This document shows, in pieces, positions 14,901 through 47,435 of a DNA stretch of 64,000 nucleotides. The stretch lies in the NCBI GenBank assembly GCA_028583405.1, contig CM053260.1, forward strand, positions 18,553,401 to 18,617,400. The letters are read 5' to 3'. The stretch comes from Pogonophryne albipinna (Eukaryota; Chordata; Actinopteri; Perciformes; Artedidraconidae). Within the stretch, counting starts at the first letter, position 1; the number at the start of each line of letters is the position of its first letter. The notes under the pieces are model-generated. The model was not told the DNA's origin. It worked only from the letters and a program-made list of their open reading frames with translations, and did not search any database. Made by a program: the position numbers and the translations under genes.

Positions 14901-14956
14901 ATTCTGGCACAACACTAACAAAGGAAATGAACAAACCACACAGCAAATAACAGACT

Positions 14957-14962
14957 TTTATT
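14957..14962 (-). terminator. candidate distal poly(A) signal of the Myb/SANT gene
   Basis: AATAAA on the minus strand, about 1.7 kb past the stop codon at 16,702. The DNA between is AT-rich with no open gene and could be a long 3' UTR. A nearer candidate lies at 16,558-16,563. Which one is used cannot be told from sequence. Confidence 0.25.
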
Positions 14963-16557
14963 CAACACTCTGGGCCCCACTGCTTACATCTGGGTGCCAA
15001 GCCCCGTCATTAACAAATAAACTGAGTTATGAAAAATATTACGCACAAATTACTACATTTGTCTAGACAGAACATTATCGTTGCTTTACTTTCATTGGCA
15101 TGACCAAGTTCAATTTTCATAAATATGTATATTGTTACATGTCAAACATTTACAGCTTCCAAATTCACACTTAAGAGTAAATGGCATGATTCAGTAAATA
15201 AACTACTTTCCTCACAGTGTTTAACCATACATACAAGTTGAACTTCCCTGCCAGATAAACTAAACTAAATTATACTTCCTGTAAAGAATTCCTTTTAAGA
15301 ATTAAAAAGTGTAGTTGTAATTCGCAGTTTTATGGCACATGGTTTTCAGCTGGGAAAATATTTAGGTTATGTGAGCTTTTGTTAAAGTGTCATTTTTTAC
15401 TTTGTACTCAGAAGTATACAGTCCACTAGCCCAATATTTCATACAAGAGTGTAGATGAGACCTTACTTTAACAAACAGTTTGATTGATGTACATTATTAT
15501 AACCAGACAAAGTGTGTGAGAATATAAACTACACTGACTGGCTCGTTATGGGAATGGCAATTCCAAATAATTAAAACGACACACAAATATGCTGACTAAG
15601 AATAAGATTCAGTTAAAGGTGGAGACCATACTGCCTTCAAGAGTGACAGGCTCTGAAAAAGGCATTACAAACAACCCAACATATCACACGGTCCATCCAA
15701 AGCCTTTTATTTCACATTTTGGTTGCTTTCACCCTCTTCGATTAAGGCCAGCAGTACACTGAGTAAATGGCTTTACAGGACTCTCATAAAACATTTCTGT
15801 ATTTGTTATAATGAGTAATAATGATTAAAGACTATATTCAAAGCTACATTGGTAACATCTTGCCTGGTTGGAGGTGGAAATACTGAAAATGAAAGGTTGC
15901 TTAGCACCACCACTATTATCTATTTAACCTTTTCAGACACAATCATGTTGAAATCCTATAGTATCCACTCATTTTACTGTCAGTAAATGTGTATATTTAT
16001 TTGCATTCCTTTCCTTCCGGTTTTTATGTTGTTGGGGATTTGACTTGGTTTTCTATTTAATATATGTATTACTTTTCAGCTTTACCCATCCAGAGCAGCC
16101 AGAGAGAGTTCATTTGTAGCATTGTTTTCCATAGCTAGATGAAGAAAATATGTGTGTCCTCTTGGGGATTCCCCAGATTTAAGCTGATGAAGAAGAAGCC
16201 TATAAAAGTGGTTCGACACAAATAAAAATAAACTAATGAACCAAAACGTTTGAATAATTCAAAAACCTGGCATGATGCAGGTCAGCTAGTAGAAAAGTGT
16301 TACTTTTCATAACAACTGGAGGCGTTAATCTGTGTTCCTCATTCAGACATGGAAACCTAAAGACCTTGGACTGTGTTTGTGCAATATGTAGGATGTGTGA
16401 GCATATGTTATCCTTTCTCACTTTTTTAAGTGTATGCTGTGGCTGAGCTGTGTGAAGGTATATGTACGTCTAGATGTATGTCTGGACATGTTTATTTATT
16501 TGCATTAATTTGTTATACCTTAAAGAGAAGTCCATACACAGTGTTGTGTTTTTTACT

Positions 16558-16563
16558 TTTATT
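16558..16563 (-). terminator. candidate proximal poly(A) signal of the Myb/SANT gene
   Basis: AATAAA on the minus strand, about 140 nt downstream of the stop codon at 16,702, which is a reasonable distance for a short 3' UTR. Confidence 0.4.
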
Positions 16564-16701
16564 CACTGTTATATTTCTGTTTCTATGTCAACATATAATC
16601 AATTTAAACAATAATACAAATTCACAACAAAACAAATGGTTGTTCACAAATACATTTCACAAGAAACAGACCAAAGCAACAGATCGTTCTTTACAGTTAC
16701 T

Positions 16702-18185
16702 TCAGTCCTTTGACAGTATCGTCTTTTTCATCATCTTGATTTTAAGTGTGTAATATTCTTCTTGCAGCTTTAGAACTGCCTCTTGTCTTCTTAGTACTGA
16801 CATTTCCAAATCCAATCGCTCTTGCAGCGTTGTGCAGTTGCCTGGAGATGAAGAAGAGCAGGAGGTTTCCTGGTGTTCTGCAGAAGCTGCGAAGTCAGCA
16901 GCACGAGGAGAACTAAAATGCATTGCGATTGATTTTGGGAAGTTAGCAAAAACAGTCATTTTCTGTTCTGCTGGAGAACTTGACGGTCCTGTATGTGTCG
17001 GGAGCTCATCCTCTCTCAGGGGATGATTGGTGGAGAATCTTTCATCAACTGAGTGCTGATTTCCATCTTCATCACAACTGAAAAAAGGTGGTCAATGATT
17101 AATACCATTTCTAAGAATTGTCCATTCATCCTCAAGGTTCATGATTGGTTAATCAAATACTTTTTCTAAATGGCCTCTTGTTATTGAGTTTAATTTGTCC
17201 AGGTTGTGAGATTACACATTGGACTTTGTTTTTGGTGTGCTCACAGCACTGACACATTTGATTTGATAAATTAATGTAAGCATCTATTGAAAGAAACAAT
17301 ATTCCTGTTAATAATATAATGAGAATTTTCACAGGGGATTATATATTTGTACAAAGTTGCACTTAAAAATGTTCAAAGTGAGGTTTGTCTATTAACCAAA
17401 TGAATTCAATAAGAGTCTATGCTTTGATTGGGGTTAACAGACCCAAATAACAGATTTTAAATGAATTACCGCATAGAATTAAGTTTGTTTTGATTCGGTC
17501 TCGGCACACACAATAGCCAACAATGTTTGACCTGTTATGTTGAGTTTCCACCAGTCCTGAGATTGAAGAGTCTTCTCCATCCTGTTGCAGCCTGTCTGAG
17601 AGGTTCATCACAGAAACCACTACCTGAGTCACAGCACTTAACTGCTCCATGGACAGGCGTTCTGTAAGTGAATAATCATGTTGTGCATGAGGTAATGAAC
17701 ATAATCACATATATTCAATTAAAACTGTGAGGATGTAAATCAGCCCATTTCCTCTTCTAGAAATTTATTTTTTAACATGTGTTTTTCCTCCAGCCATCCC
17801 CACATATCCACCCTCAAGGTTTACATTTAAACTTAATGATACCTTTGTAACACATTGTATTGCTATCAAACTGCATATTTTCCTCACCTGTGTTGGATTG
17901 ACTTCTGTGCCGTTTGATCTCCTCCCTTGACTTTGACATTAGATTTTCCCACTTTTTGTTACAGTCAGATACTGTACGCTGAAACAGTGGAAAGGCTTCA
18001 TTTATGGCTTGGGTTATTTCCTCCCAGCCTTTCCTTTTATCCTGTATTGTAATTCCAGTGCTGCACTTCCCTCTGATTACGTCCTTCTTCTCTTGCATTA
18101 GCATAGCAAGAAGAAGACACTCCTGGTCTGTCCAGTTGGGTCTTCTCTTCCTGCTGGACATCCCTTCAATAAGTTGTAGTGGCAT
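16702..18185 (-). CDS. Myb/SANT-like DNA-binding protein, Harbinger-Myb (MSANTD) type
   Basis: Three coding exons join in frame: 18,185-17,888, 17,661-17,532 and 17,077-16,702, giving 804 nt and 267 aa. Each junction has GT-AG borders and matching phase. Residues about 12-93 form a Myb/SANT-like trihelix domain with spaced tryptophans W18, W54 and W79 and a basic end (KKWENLMSKSREEIKRHR). The middle is Ser/Gln-rich. The last 40 residues (LQERLDLEMSVLRRQEAV onward) look like a coiled coil. This domain order matches the MSANTD/NAIF1-like proteins, which derive from the Myb protein of PIF/Harbinger transposons; the role is probably nuclear DNA binding. An internal Met at residue 9 is an alternative start. 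The gene is divergent from stx18, with 433 bp between start codons. The intact frame and introns favour a host gene, but a transposon-encoded copy is not excluded. I could not assign the exact orthologue. Confidence 0.72.
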
Positions 18186-18190
18186 TTTTT

Positions 18191-18390
18191 TCTGGAAGAA
18201 ACAAAGATAGATTATTGATTACCAGTATACTGGTCCATAATACATCCTTAATATAGTAACGTTGGTGCAAAACATGTAAATATGCCATTACACTTTATGA
18301 TCTATCTGACAGGTTAAGCCTACCACTTAAGTGTTTTTAGATTTAAGGTATAAAATAAGAGATTTTCGAAGTTTTAAGGTTTTGTTCACC
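18191..18390 (-). other. likely 5' UTR intron and leader splice sites of the Myb/SANT gene
   Basis: On the minus strand an acceptor (TTCCAG) ends at 18,192, six bases before the start codon at 18,185. A CAG|GTGAAC donor follows position 18,390. Together they predict an untranslated first exon starting somewhere between 18,390 and about 18,480. No ATG is visible in that exon. Confidence 0.45.
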
Positions 18391-18618
18391 TGTAACTCAA
18401 TGGCGAGCGACGAGCAACCTGAGAGCAGGTCAGCCTTTCTCAAAATGTAAATACTACGAGGTACAGTACACGCTACATTCATTAATTACTGATAAAAACC
18501 CTAAGGTAAAATGTAAGGCTTTCTTCTCCGTCTCAGGGAAAATCCACAGCGTCGCAGGAGAGTGACGTCGTCTCTTGGTGACGTGTCGATTTGTTTACAG
18601 CGCTGCAGCTTCACAGAC
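18391..18618. promoter_or_regulatory. shared (bidirectional) promoter region of stx18 and the Myb/SANT gene
   Basis: This short interval separates the two divergent genes, so both must start within or very near it. It contains a full CRE-type TGACGTC at 18,563-18,569 and a second ACGT-core site, TGACGTG, at 18,579-18,585, both 30-60 bp upstream of the stx18 ATG. No TATA box stands out. ACGT-core sites are bound by CREB/ATF and by XBP1/CREB3-family factors that control secretory-pathway genes, which would suit an ER SNARE. That link is inference. Confidence 0.55.
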
Positions 18619-35998
<17,380 letters not shown>

Positions 35999-36973
35999 CC
36001 CAGCTGAACAGAACAGACAATGAACGACAGGAGACCGCCTGCCCCCTGGCACATATCGGTTATCTCAAAAAGACGTGATGACATCACTGAGACTGAATGT
36101 ACAGTTTACCTCGCTGGACCTGGTGTACAAAGTGCTCTTCATGACGACTCTGTGTTCAAGTGGAAATGGCTAACTATCTATTAATGGCCGCTTAAAAGCA
36201 CTTCTATTGGAGCGAGCTGTGGAGCACTGTGTCCTCTTTAAGTGTGTGTTTGGTTGACAGTCTGACACTAAAAGCAGTGATCATACTTTGATTGACAGTA
36301 ACTGTTCTTGTCTGACTAACTGAATCTAATCCTTTTTGAAACTGACTGAAGGAAGCTGTTCTGACTGGCACTACATGCACTATCTGTCACAATTTGAATA
36401 CATTATTTACTTGTACCTCAGTGCGATTTTAATCATACTTCACTGTCAAATGCTGTTGAATGTTTTGCTTTCCAGGCAATAATAAGCAGCAGAACAATTT
36501 ATTAGATATTAATCTCTGCATGACTGTAATGGTACACCACTCACATTCTAGTAAAACCGAACAATAGTCTTAATTAAATTCTGGGTCTTCTTTCTTTACT
36601 TCAGGGTATCATTCTCAAACATTTCATATCTATGTCAAGCTTTCAGATAACATCAAGAGCAGCAGAAAGGCACGGCCCGCTTCGTGTCGGCTAAAGAAAA
36701 AAAATAGCAGTCGACAGGAGATTTGATTCAAAAAGCCTCCTGATATTTCTGATAATCTGTTTATTAGGATTAACGTATATCCTCGTTAAAGCATTACAGC
36801 CCTTTGAAAATGTTCTTTGATCTTAACTCAAAGGAGCCGGCGCTGTTAGCTGTATTTATGTTCTGCTCTGAGGGAGCGGCATGCAATTACTGACATGATT
36901 TACTCTTGAAGCAGTTCATACAAAATGTTTCTTATTATACACACAGTGGTAAAAATGTAACTATGTACATTTG

Positions 36974-37300
36974 TCCGGCAGTGGCTCAGTCAGTAGGGGC
37001 TTGGACTGGGAGCTGTAGGGTCGCCGGTTCAAGTCCCCGACCAGACCTAAAATATGGAGTGTGGACTGCTACTTGGAGAGGTCCCAGTTCACCTCCTGCC
37101 CTGCCGTGGTGCCCTTGAGCAAGGCACCGGACACCCCCCTCACTCCCATTGCTCCCCGGGCGCTGTACAATAGCTGCCCACTGCTCCTAGTACTAGACTC
37201 CTGGTTCTAGGATGGGTTAAATGCAGAGAACACACTTCACTGTGTCTGCTGTGTGCTCTGCATGTGTGACCATTAAAGAGGGTTTCATCCCTCCCAATTA
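36974..37300 (+). mobile_element. tRNA-derived SINE
   Basis: The head has both RNA polymerase III promoter boxes: an A-box-like TGGCTCAGTCAGTAGG and a B box GGTTCAAGTCC about 35 nt later, as in a tRNA gene. The body has GCCCTTGAGCAAGGCACC, a block common to fish SINEs, and ends in an AT-rich tail before 37,310. The head does not fold into a full clover-leaf with an intact anticodon stem, so it is not a functional tRNA gene. It lies between the convergent genes stx18 and nsg1. Confidence 0.85.
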
Positions 37301-37334
37301 TATTATATATTACTATAAGAATCATAATCAAGCA

Positions 37335-37629
37335 CCACAATTTTACATTTACATTGTACGCGACTTTATACTTCTACTAGTTACTTTATACACATAAAAA
37401 AACATATGCGATGCTTATATGATATGACGCAGTACTTTATTACTAATCAAAGGAGTATTTGAGACCCCAGTATAGGGTTATATCATATTCTATAATACTA
37501 GTAAAGAGTCGTTCTGCATACTGAGTACTTTTGGTTGTGATACTTAAGGTACATTTAGCTGGTAATACTCCTGTAGACAATAGTATTTCAACTTTTACTA
37601 AAGTAAAGGTTAGACTTCTACCACCTCTG
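37335..37629 (+). mobile_element. MITE 3' fragment
   Basis: Same family as 35,340-35,720 and 61,095-61,406, with GACTTTATACTTCTACTAGT, GAGTACTTTTGGTTGTGATACT and the terminal TTCTACCACCTCTG. The final CACCTCTG matches the end of the copy upstream of aggf1. Confidence 0.5.
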
Positions 37630-37672
37630 CATATATGCAATCCACTTAGATGTTGGTGTGAAATGTGGGCAC

Positions 37673-37678
37673 TTTATT
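37673..37678 (-). terminator. nsg1: candidate nsg1 poly(A) signal
   Basis: AATAAA on the minus strand, 1.1 kb after the nsg1 stop codon and just outside the MITE fragment. The size fits a long neuronal-type 3' UTR; nearer non-canonical signals could also serve. Confidence 0.35.
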
Positions 37679-38795
37679 TCATTTAACATTTTTATGTAGC
37701 AAATGCACTTCAATGGTATTCATTACATTGTTTGAAAAAGGTACATAATTAGTGACGGCTTAAGTTAAATGACAAATACAGAAGAAAGCAACAGGACAAG
37801 CGACTACTGCCAGAGGGTTCCACTCCATCAACCTAAGTATCTAGTATCTGTGACGGCGACCAACAGCCGTCGATGGTGACATTAATCAATGCACAATACA
37901 GTGTCATCACGAGCAATGCAAAAAACATTCATTACAGTAGCAAAAAATGTATGCTTTGAAAAGTAACCATTAAGTGGCCAGCAAAGAAGAAAAGCACATG
38001 GTGTTCACAAACAGTTCGAATGAATGGAGACAATCATTAATGCTGGTAAAAAGACGATGCATTAAAACTCCTTAACAGCACTATATGCAGAGAGCAGTAT
38101 GGGCTGCGTCCAAACAACATCATTAAAATAGTTTCTTTTTTCGCTGGTTAAAAGGTGTTCTCCAAGTCAGGGCTCATTTATTCACAATAACATGACAGTA
38201 AAAGATTTGACACAGATGACCTTGGTGGCAAATAATGCTGCAAACTTTGCCGCTTCATTAAAATGTAACACTTCCTAGACCTGGTGAGGTCTGACATGCA
38301 CTATCTCAGTACTTGATGTATTTGATATGAATGAGGTCCAAAGTGATTTTTTGTTTAGAGTCTTGCGTGCATATACGTTAAAACAAGCGACGCAGACAGA
38401 AGATGGTTCACAGTCATTTCACAATGTGAGTACTAAAGTGGGTTCTGTTACTTATGTGTATGTACATGGACAGTGAGTGTGTGTCTGTATTCCAGTGGCT
38501 CTTTCTACACGTTTGCCACTCTGTTTTGAAGTGTAAATAAATAACAACATATGCGATTCAAACAAACCGTGAATCCACCCAGCGGTAAGGCTTGCTTTGC
38601 TGAAAACAGATTTTTCTGCTACAGTACAAATCAGCTGACCTAACTACATCAACACAGCAGCAGAGCACCTCAGGCAAGAGAGGTTGTTGTTTCACCCAAA
38701 AGCCACGGGACTCTGAGGTTTGCTTAAATGGCACAACCGTATTACTTAATTATTATTTCTGCAGCAGGTGAGGCCACCACCCGATCCCAGATTGG

Positions 38796-42809
<4,014 letters not shown>

Positions 42810-42831
42810 TTTCGCTGCACGGAAAATCAAC
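42810..42831 (-). other. nsg1: nsg1 5' UTR part of exon 2, with acceptor
   Basis: On the minus strand a CCCCCCTCAG acceptor precedes 22 nt of leader before the nsg1 ATG. It pairs with a GTAAGT donor just below 43,096, predicting an untranslated first exon that ends at 43,096 and extends toward about 43,250. The promoter should lie near 43.2-43.3 kb. Confidence 0.6.
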
Positions 42832-43095
42832 CTGAGGGGGGATAAACAAGCGCGTATTACTGCTAAACGAGGGGGATTATGATTATTCTCTACATAAATG
42901 TAATGATTAATATCAAGATGTTTTTTTACATATGCAAACAGCAGTACATATCAAACAAAAAAGATGTGAGGCGCTATGTGGGCCATGAGAAAGCCTGTTA
43001 ACCACAAAAGCGCAGGAGAGGACAAGCAAGGCTTCGACATAATGGGACAGATGCATCACCGTGAAAAAAAGGAATTCCCGCATCCAAACACTTAC

Positions 43096-43300
43096 CAGCT
43101 CAGATGAGTAGCGTTTTAAAAACAGCGTCTTTTTCCCGATGTGATGACTTAATTGCTCCAGAGCCGGTTTATGTTTTTTTAGGTGTGACGCAGGCGATTT
43201 GCGGAGAGCTGGTGCACAATATGGCCAGCTTGGTTTGTGCGCCGCGATACCTCCGAGCTGCTGCTGGCGTCTGGCTGCACTGCAAGTGATGTAACATCTT
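43096..43300 (-). promoter_or_regulatory. nsg1: nsg1 untranslated exon 1 and promoter area
   Basis: The exon ends GAGCTG|GTAAGTG on the minus strand at 43,096. The DNA above it is comparatively CpG-rich (GCGCCGCGATACC near 43,240) against AT-rich surroundings, as expected for a vertebrate promoter. The transcription start is not fixed. Confidence 0.4.
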
Positions 43301-43851
43301 CATCACATCCATCCTTCACATCTGACCTGTGGCAGGGAACCCGAGACAGAGCTGGACAGATTTGAGTCACATTCTGATTTGTACAAAATGGTTTTTTCTT
43401 TTGTGTCCATCAATAAGAATCTTTACCGGTATTTATGCAAAAGCAGAGCCTGCATCTAAGATTTCAATTTGTAGTTTGCACAGCAACAGAAGAACATTTA
43501 GCAGATGGAGTATCTCCAGCAAAATAAACACTTATTCATATTGAGATTGCAGTATTGAAAAATAAAGCATTTGAAAATTGATTTATATTATAAGTAATTG
43601 ATTGCTATTTTAATATATTATTATATTAATATCTCCTGAACACTTGGCTTCAAATGTAAAGTTGGTAGGTCTATAGGCTTATGAATCGGTTTGATACAAT
43701 GTTTAGACATGGATGAACCTTCAGTTAAGTAACATTTGAATTAGCAAATCCTCAAGGATATATGGGCTTATAAACGGTGTGCAATGACGTCACTTTCCAC
43801 CGGAAAGTAAGTCGCACTGGGTGGCAAAAGTGCAAAACAACATCCTGCAAC

Positions 43852-43968
43852 ATGGCTGCCGTAATTAAGTGGAAATGCAAAAACTGGTTTAAATCTACAA
43901 TTATCTGCCTGGTTGTTGGCCAAACCACATGGACAAGGACACCAATGGATATGGTTGTATGTGGACAG
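43852..43968 (+). other. possible first coding exon, unidentified
   Basis: The ATG sits in a good start context (CAACATGGCTGCC) and opens 39 codons (MAAVIKWKCKNWFKSTIICL and on) up to a CAG|GTTTGT donor-like site at 43,968. A full CRE (TGACGTCA) at 43,785-43,792 and an ETS-like CCGGAAAGT at 43,799 lie 50-65 bp upstream, a typical TATA-less promoter arrangement. I do not recognise the protein and found no following exon. It may instead be the 5' part of a repeat. Confidence 0.25.
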
Positions 43969-44380
43969 GTTTGTAAGCTACACATTTCACTTTATAAAGT
44001 CCTTTTTTATGAAAACTGTAAGCTAGCTTTGTTTGTAGCTGATGTAAACACTTCAATTACGTCACATGTATACTCAATGTAGTCCCATTGTTTAGCTGCC
44101 CAGCTAAAAACAGTTTTGGTTCATTTTCATCCCTCTAGTTGCATTGTTTTTCAACTGCAGCAATGAGGTGTTTTCAATGGAAATGCTCCATTGACCAAAC
44201 TACACTACTTGCTACCTGTGCTTGCTACTTTGCAATTGAAGAACCAGAGATTTCCTCCATGAGTTGGTGGAGACCACAACCAGAGCAAAACAAGAATGAA
44301 TATTGGACTTAGATTTGCCAGGTTGTAACAAACACAAATCAAATTGAATGATTATGTTGCTTAATATCTACCTGCATTCA

Positions 44381-44409
44381 GGGTTAGGGTTGGGTTAGAG
44401 TTAGGGTTA
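44381..44409. repeat. short telomere-like repeat
   Basis: GGGTTAGGGTTGGGTTAGAG followed by TTAGGGTTA: about five TTAGGG-type units, some degenerate. Confidence 0.6.
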
Positions 44410-47318
44410 ACATATCAACTTAACGAGTGGCACAGCACATTGCTACCGTACCCTCAAGGGGCCAATTGGACATTTCAGGTGTAACTAACTGATATTCAAT
44501 TTTGGTTGGCTGTGGTCAGAAGTGTGCTCTGCTGCATTTGTGGCACCCAGCCATGTCACAGTGTCCTACATGTAATTCCAGCAAGGCAAGAGGTTTGACT
44601 GCTGGATGTCAGCAAATATGTAAGCTCCCCAACACTTGGCTGTAAATCAAGGCTTTTACTTAAACATTAAATATTGATGAATCAAAGTTTTCAAAATGAA
44701 TCTTAAGGTATTAATTATTCACAGTTTAACTGATTGCTAGGGGCAGATGCTGACTGATCTGCTACATGCTGTCATCAGGAACATGTGGCTGGAGATTGAT
44801 CAGATTTGATTAACAGTAATTAAAAAAAAGAACCACCAGCTCTAACAGAAGTATGTGACATTACTTAATATTTGTAATGCTGCAAATGCATAGAATCAAT
44901 AGCTTAATGTCCTGGTATTGGATTTTTTTTAATACAAAATGTAAAAAATGTGTTGGCACACCACATCTGACTTATCTTCTGTCCCTAATGCGTATAACAT
45001 TATTGATCTGGAAATATTCAGGGTTGTTATAAGTGTGCTTTGTGCAATACATTCAGCAGCCTCTCTCTTTCATATGTTTTGTCATGCCCAGAATCCTCTA
45101 TTTTTCAGCATTCAGTGAAAACTTTACTGAGAGAGCCCCCTGTCATTTACCAACCTCAAACGAGTGAGATAAATAAATAACTAAACAGTGACTTCACCAA
45201 AAGCTGTTCAAGGTATAAAAAGACAAATGTGTTCACGTTGTCATCACAAAAGCTAGTTGAGAAAACAGGTTTTCAGGGCCTCAAATTGTAAGAAACATCT
45301 TGATATTACTAAGCCTTTTTGTATCACCTCATCTTGAAGTGGTGAAGCTTAGCAGCTTGTTGCCAGGCTACAGTGGAAATGAATGGGGGCTATGGGAGGA
45401 TGCATATGGAGGCCAGCCTGCTCTATAGTAAGAGAGAAGCAGCAGAGGAGAAAACGATCTCATCACATATTGCGATGAAAACCTCGGCTCATAGTGGACT
45501 GTGGACTGCTGCAGTGCCTCTGTGTGATGCTCGGCTGTGATGAGCCTATGTGGAGTCATTAGCTTTCTGATTTGCCTCCCTGGGGATGAAGAGGTGATGT
45601 CATGTGTTTCCTGAAAGCAAACATGACGATAATTAATGTTCCAAATGGACTCACTATAAACATAATTGTTCCATGCCATAAGCAGTTAGTTAGCATGTTG
45701 CACTGTGATGTTCTCAATGTAATTTAAGCCTTAGTTCAAGCTGGTTTCTTATTTTTCAGACTGGCAAAAACAGACTGGCAAAAACAATAAAAATAAAAAT
45801 AATAGAGATGAACGTATATGATAAAGCAAAGTAATTATTATTATTATTATTTATTTATTCTTAGAGGTACAATATGATAGCTGTTTTCTGTTGTTGCCTT
45901 CTCATGATTCACCAAAAGAGGGAGACATCAGTTCACTTATTCACAACTATGACTGCTTGTGTTTGCTTAAAGGTCCCATGTCATGGCCATTTCTACTGAT
46001 CATAATTCCATTGTTGAGGTCTACTAGAATAGATTTACATCGTTCAATTTTCCAAAATCACATTGGTTTTCTCATACAGCATCTCTGTATGTGTATTCGC
46101 TCTGTCCTAAACGCCTTGTTGGAGCTCCTACCTTTAAATGATATGGTAATATCAATTACTATAACTGCATTTTTGTTAATTAAACATGCACTGCAAAGGG
46201 CTTAATGTAGGACAACTGAACATATACCAATGTGTTAAAACACTCTGGAACAAGAAAAAGTTTGGCATTCAAAACTGTTTGGAGAAAGGGAAAGTAGAAG
46301 CACAGTGAAAAGTAAGTAATTCACATTTCACCACTAGAAGAAGGACATTCTGTGAGATTTTGTGTGAGTGTTATGCATTATTGTAGATTCAAGCTGCTAA
46401 TGTTACTAATGTGACCCTATTATGTTAGTTTAAATTTAGATAATTTGACAATGTAGTGTTGTATGGTCCACTGTAATGCTAAATGCTAACTTTGATAAAT
46501 ACAGAAGCTGGAAAGGTCTTTACTTGTTACTCGGTGTAAAGTGTGCCTGATCTGTATATAGCACTGCAAACATGCTGTGTCTTTAAAACCCACTCTGCTC
46601 TTGGCTCTTTGCCCAGAAAGTTCATTTCCCTTTCCCCATCCAGCCACATGGACTAAGCTCCGCCACGCAGGGAGAACAAGTATTTTCACTCAGACAGCAG
46701 TCACAGCACAGACTCCCTTCAGGACCGCTGTCAGGGAACGAAGACCTTTTCCATCCTCTGTGTTGTGAAGAAAGGACACAAACATCCCATCAGATCCATC
46801 ACAGTCCTCAGAGAAGCCGAGGTATGATTTACACTCAAACTGTGACAGCATGTCTGCCTGTCAGATGCCCCGTTATTCATATCAGTCTGTGCTTTCTTTG
46901 AGTATATGTTTGCTTTACTTTGCTTTCTGGTATTGATCTGCTGACTTTTGGACAGTATGCCTTATGACTCACTGCTGTGTCTGGTTTAAAAGTCCTGCTG
47001 CCATGTGGGAGCTATTGTCTTATGCATGAACACAAAGCCTCTTTTCATGATTCTATAATACCCTTTACTAGTCGACCCAGCAGTTAGCGGTGTGTGTGAT
47101 GTGCCAAGCTTTTTAGTACTTCTGTTCATTAATGCTGTTCATGTTAAGACTAACAGCAACAGGCAGGTCACCAAAACTTTGGAGCTTAAGGAGGAATGAG
47201 TCACAAAGATTGAAATGGAAACTTTGGCACGAACAATAAGGTTCAGACTGAAAATGTGGTTTGTTTAGGTTGTCACAGCAGGCAGCGGTACCCAGGCTGT
47301 ATAAACAGGATGCTTCTC

Positions 47319-47435
<117 letters not shown>

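Larger units (their letters stand above)
1..14940. other. gene-free flank, no coding exon recognised
   Basis: I found no reading frame here with family resemblance, conserved residues or a coherent exon chain. The open frames are short and low-complexity or overlap on both strands. The stretch holds an interrupted AC repeat near 4.86 kb, an (AGG)19 tract at 8.88 kb and a fragment of the teleost 'AAGTACTTGTAC' MITE family near 14.27-14.34 kb. Several unique, moderately GC-rich blocks read like regulatory DNA (about 1.64-2.08, 5.88-6.12 and 7.76-8.08 kb), but conservation cannot be judged from one sequence. In tetrapods the gene upstream of STX18 is MSX1, so this could be part of an msx1-stx18 intergenic region; msx1 itself is not in the window. 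Confidence 0.6.

Noticed and set aside
36974..37050. Possible tRNA gene
   Set aside because: A and B boxes are present, but the clover-leaf is incomplete and the sequence continues into a SINE body and tail.
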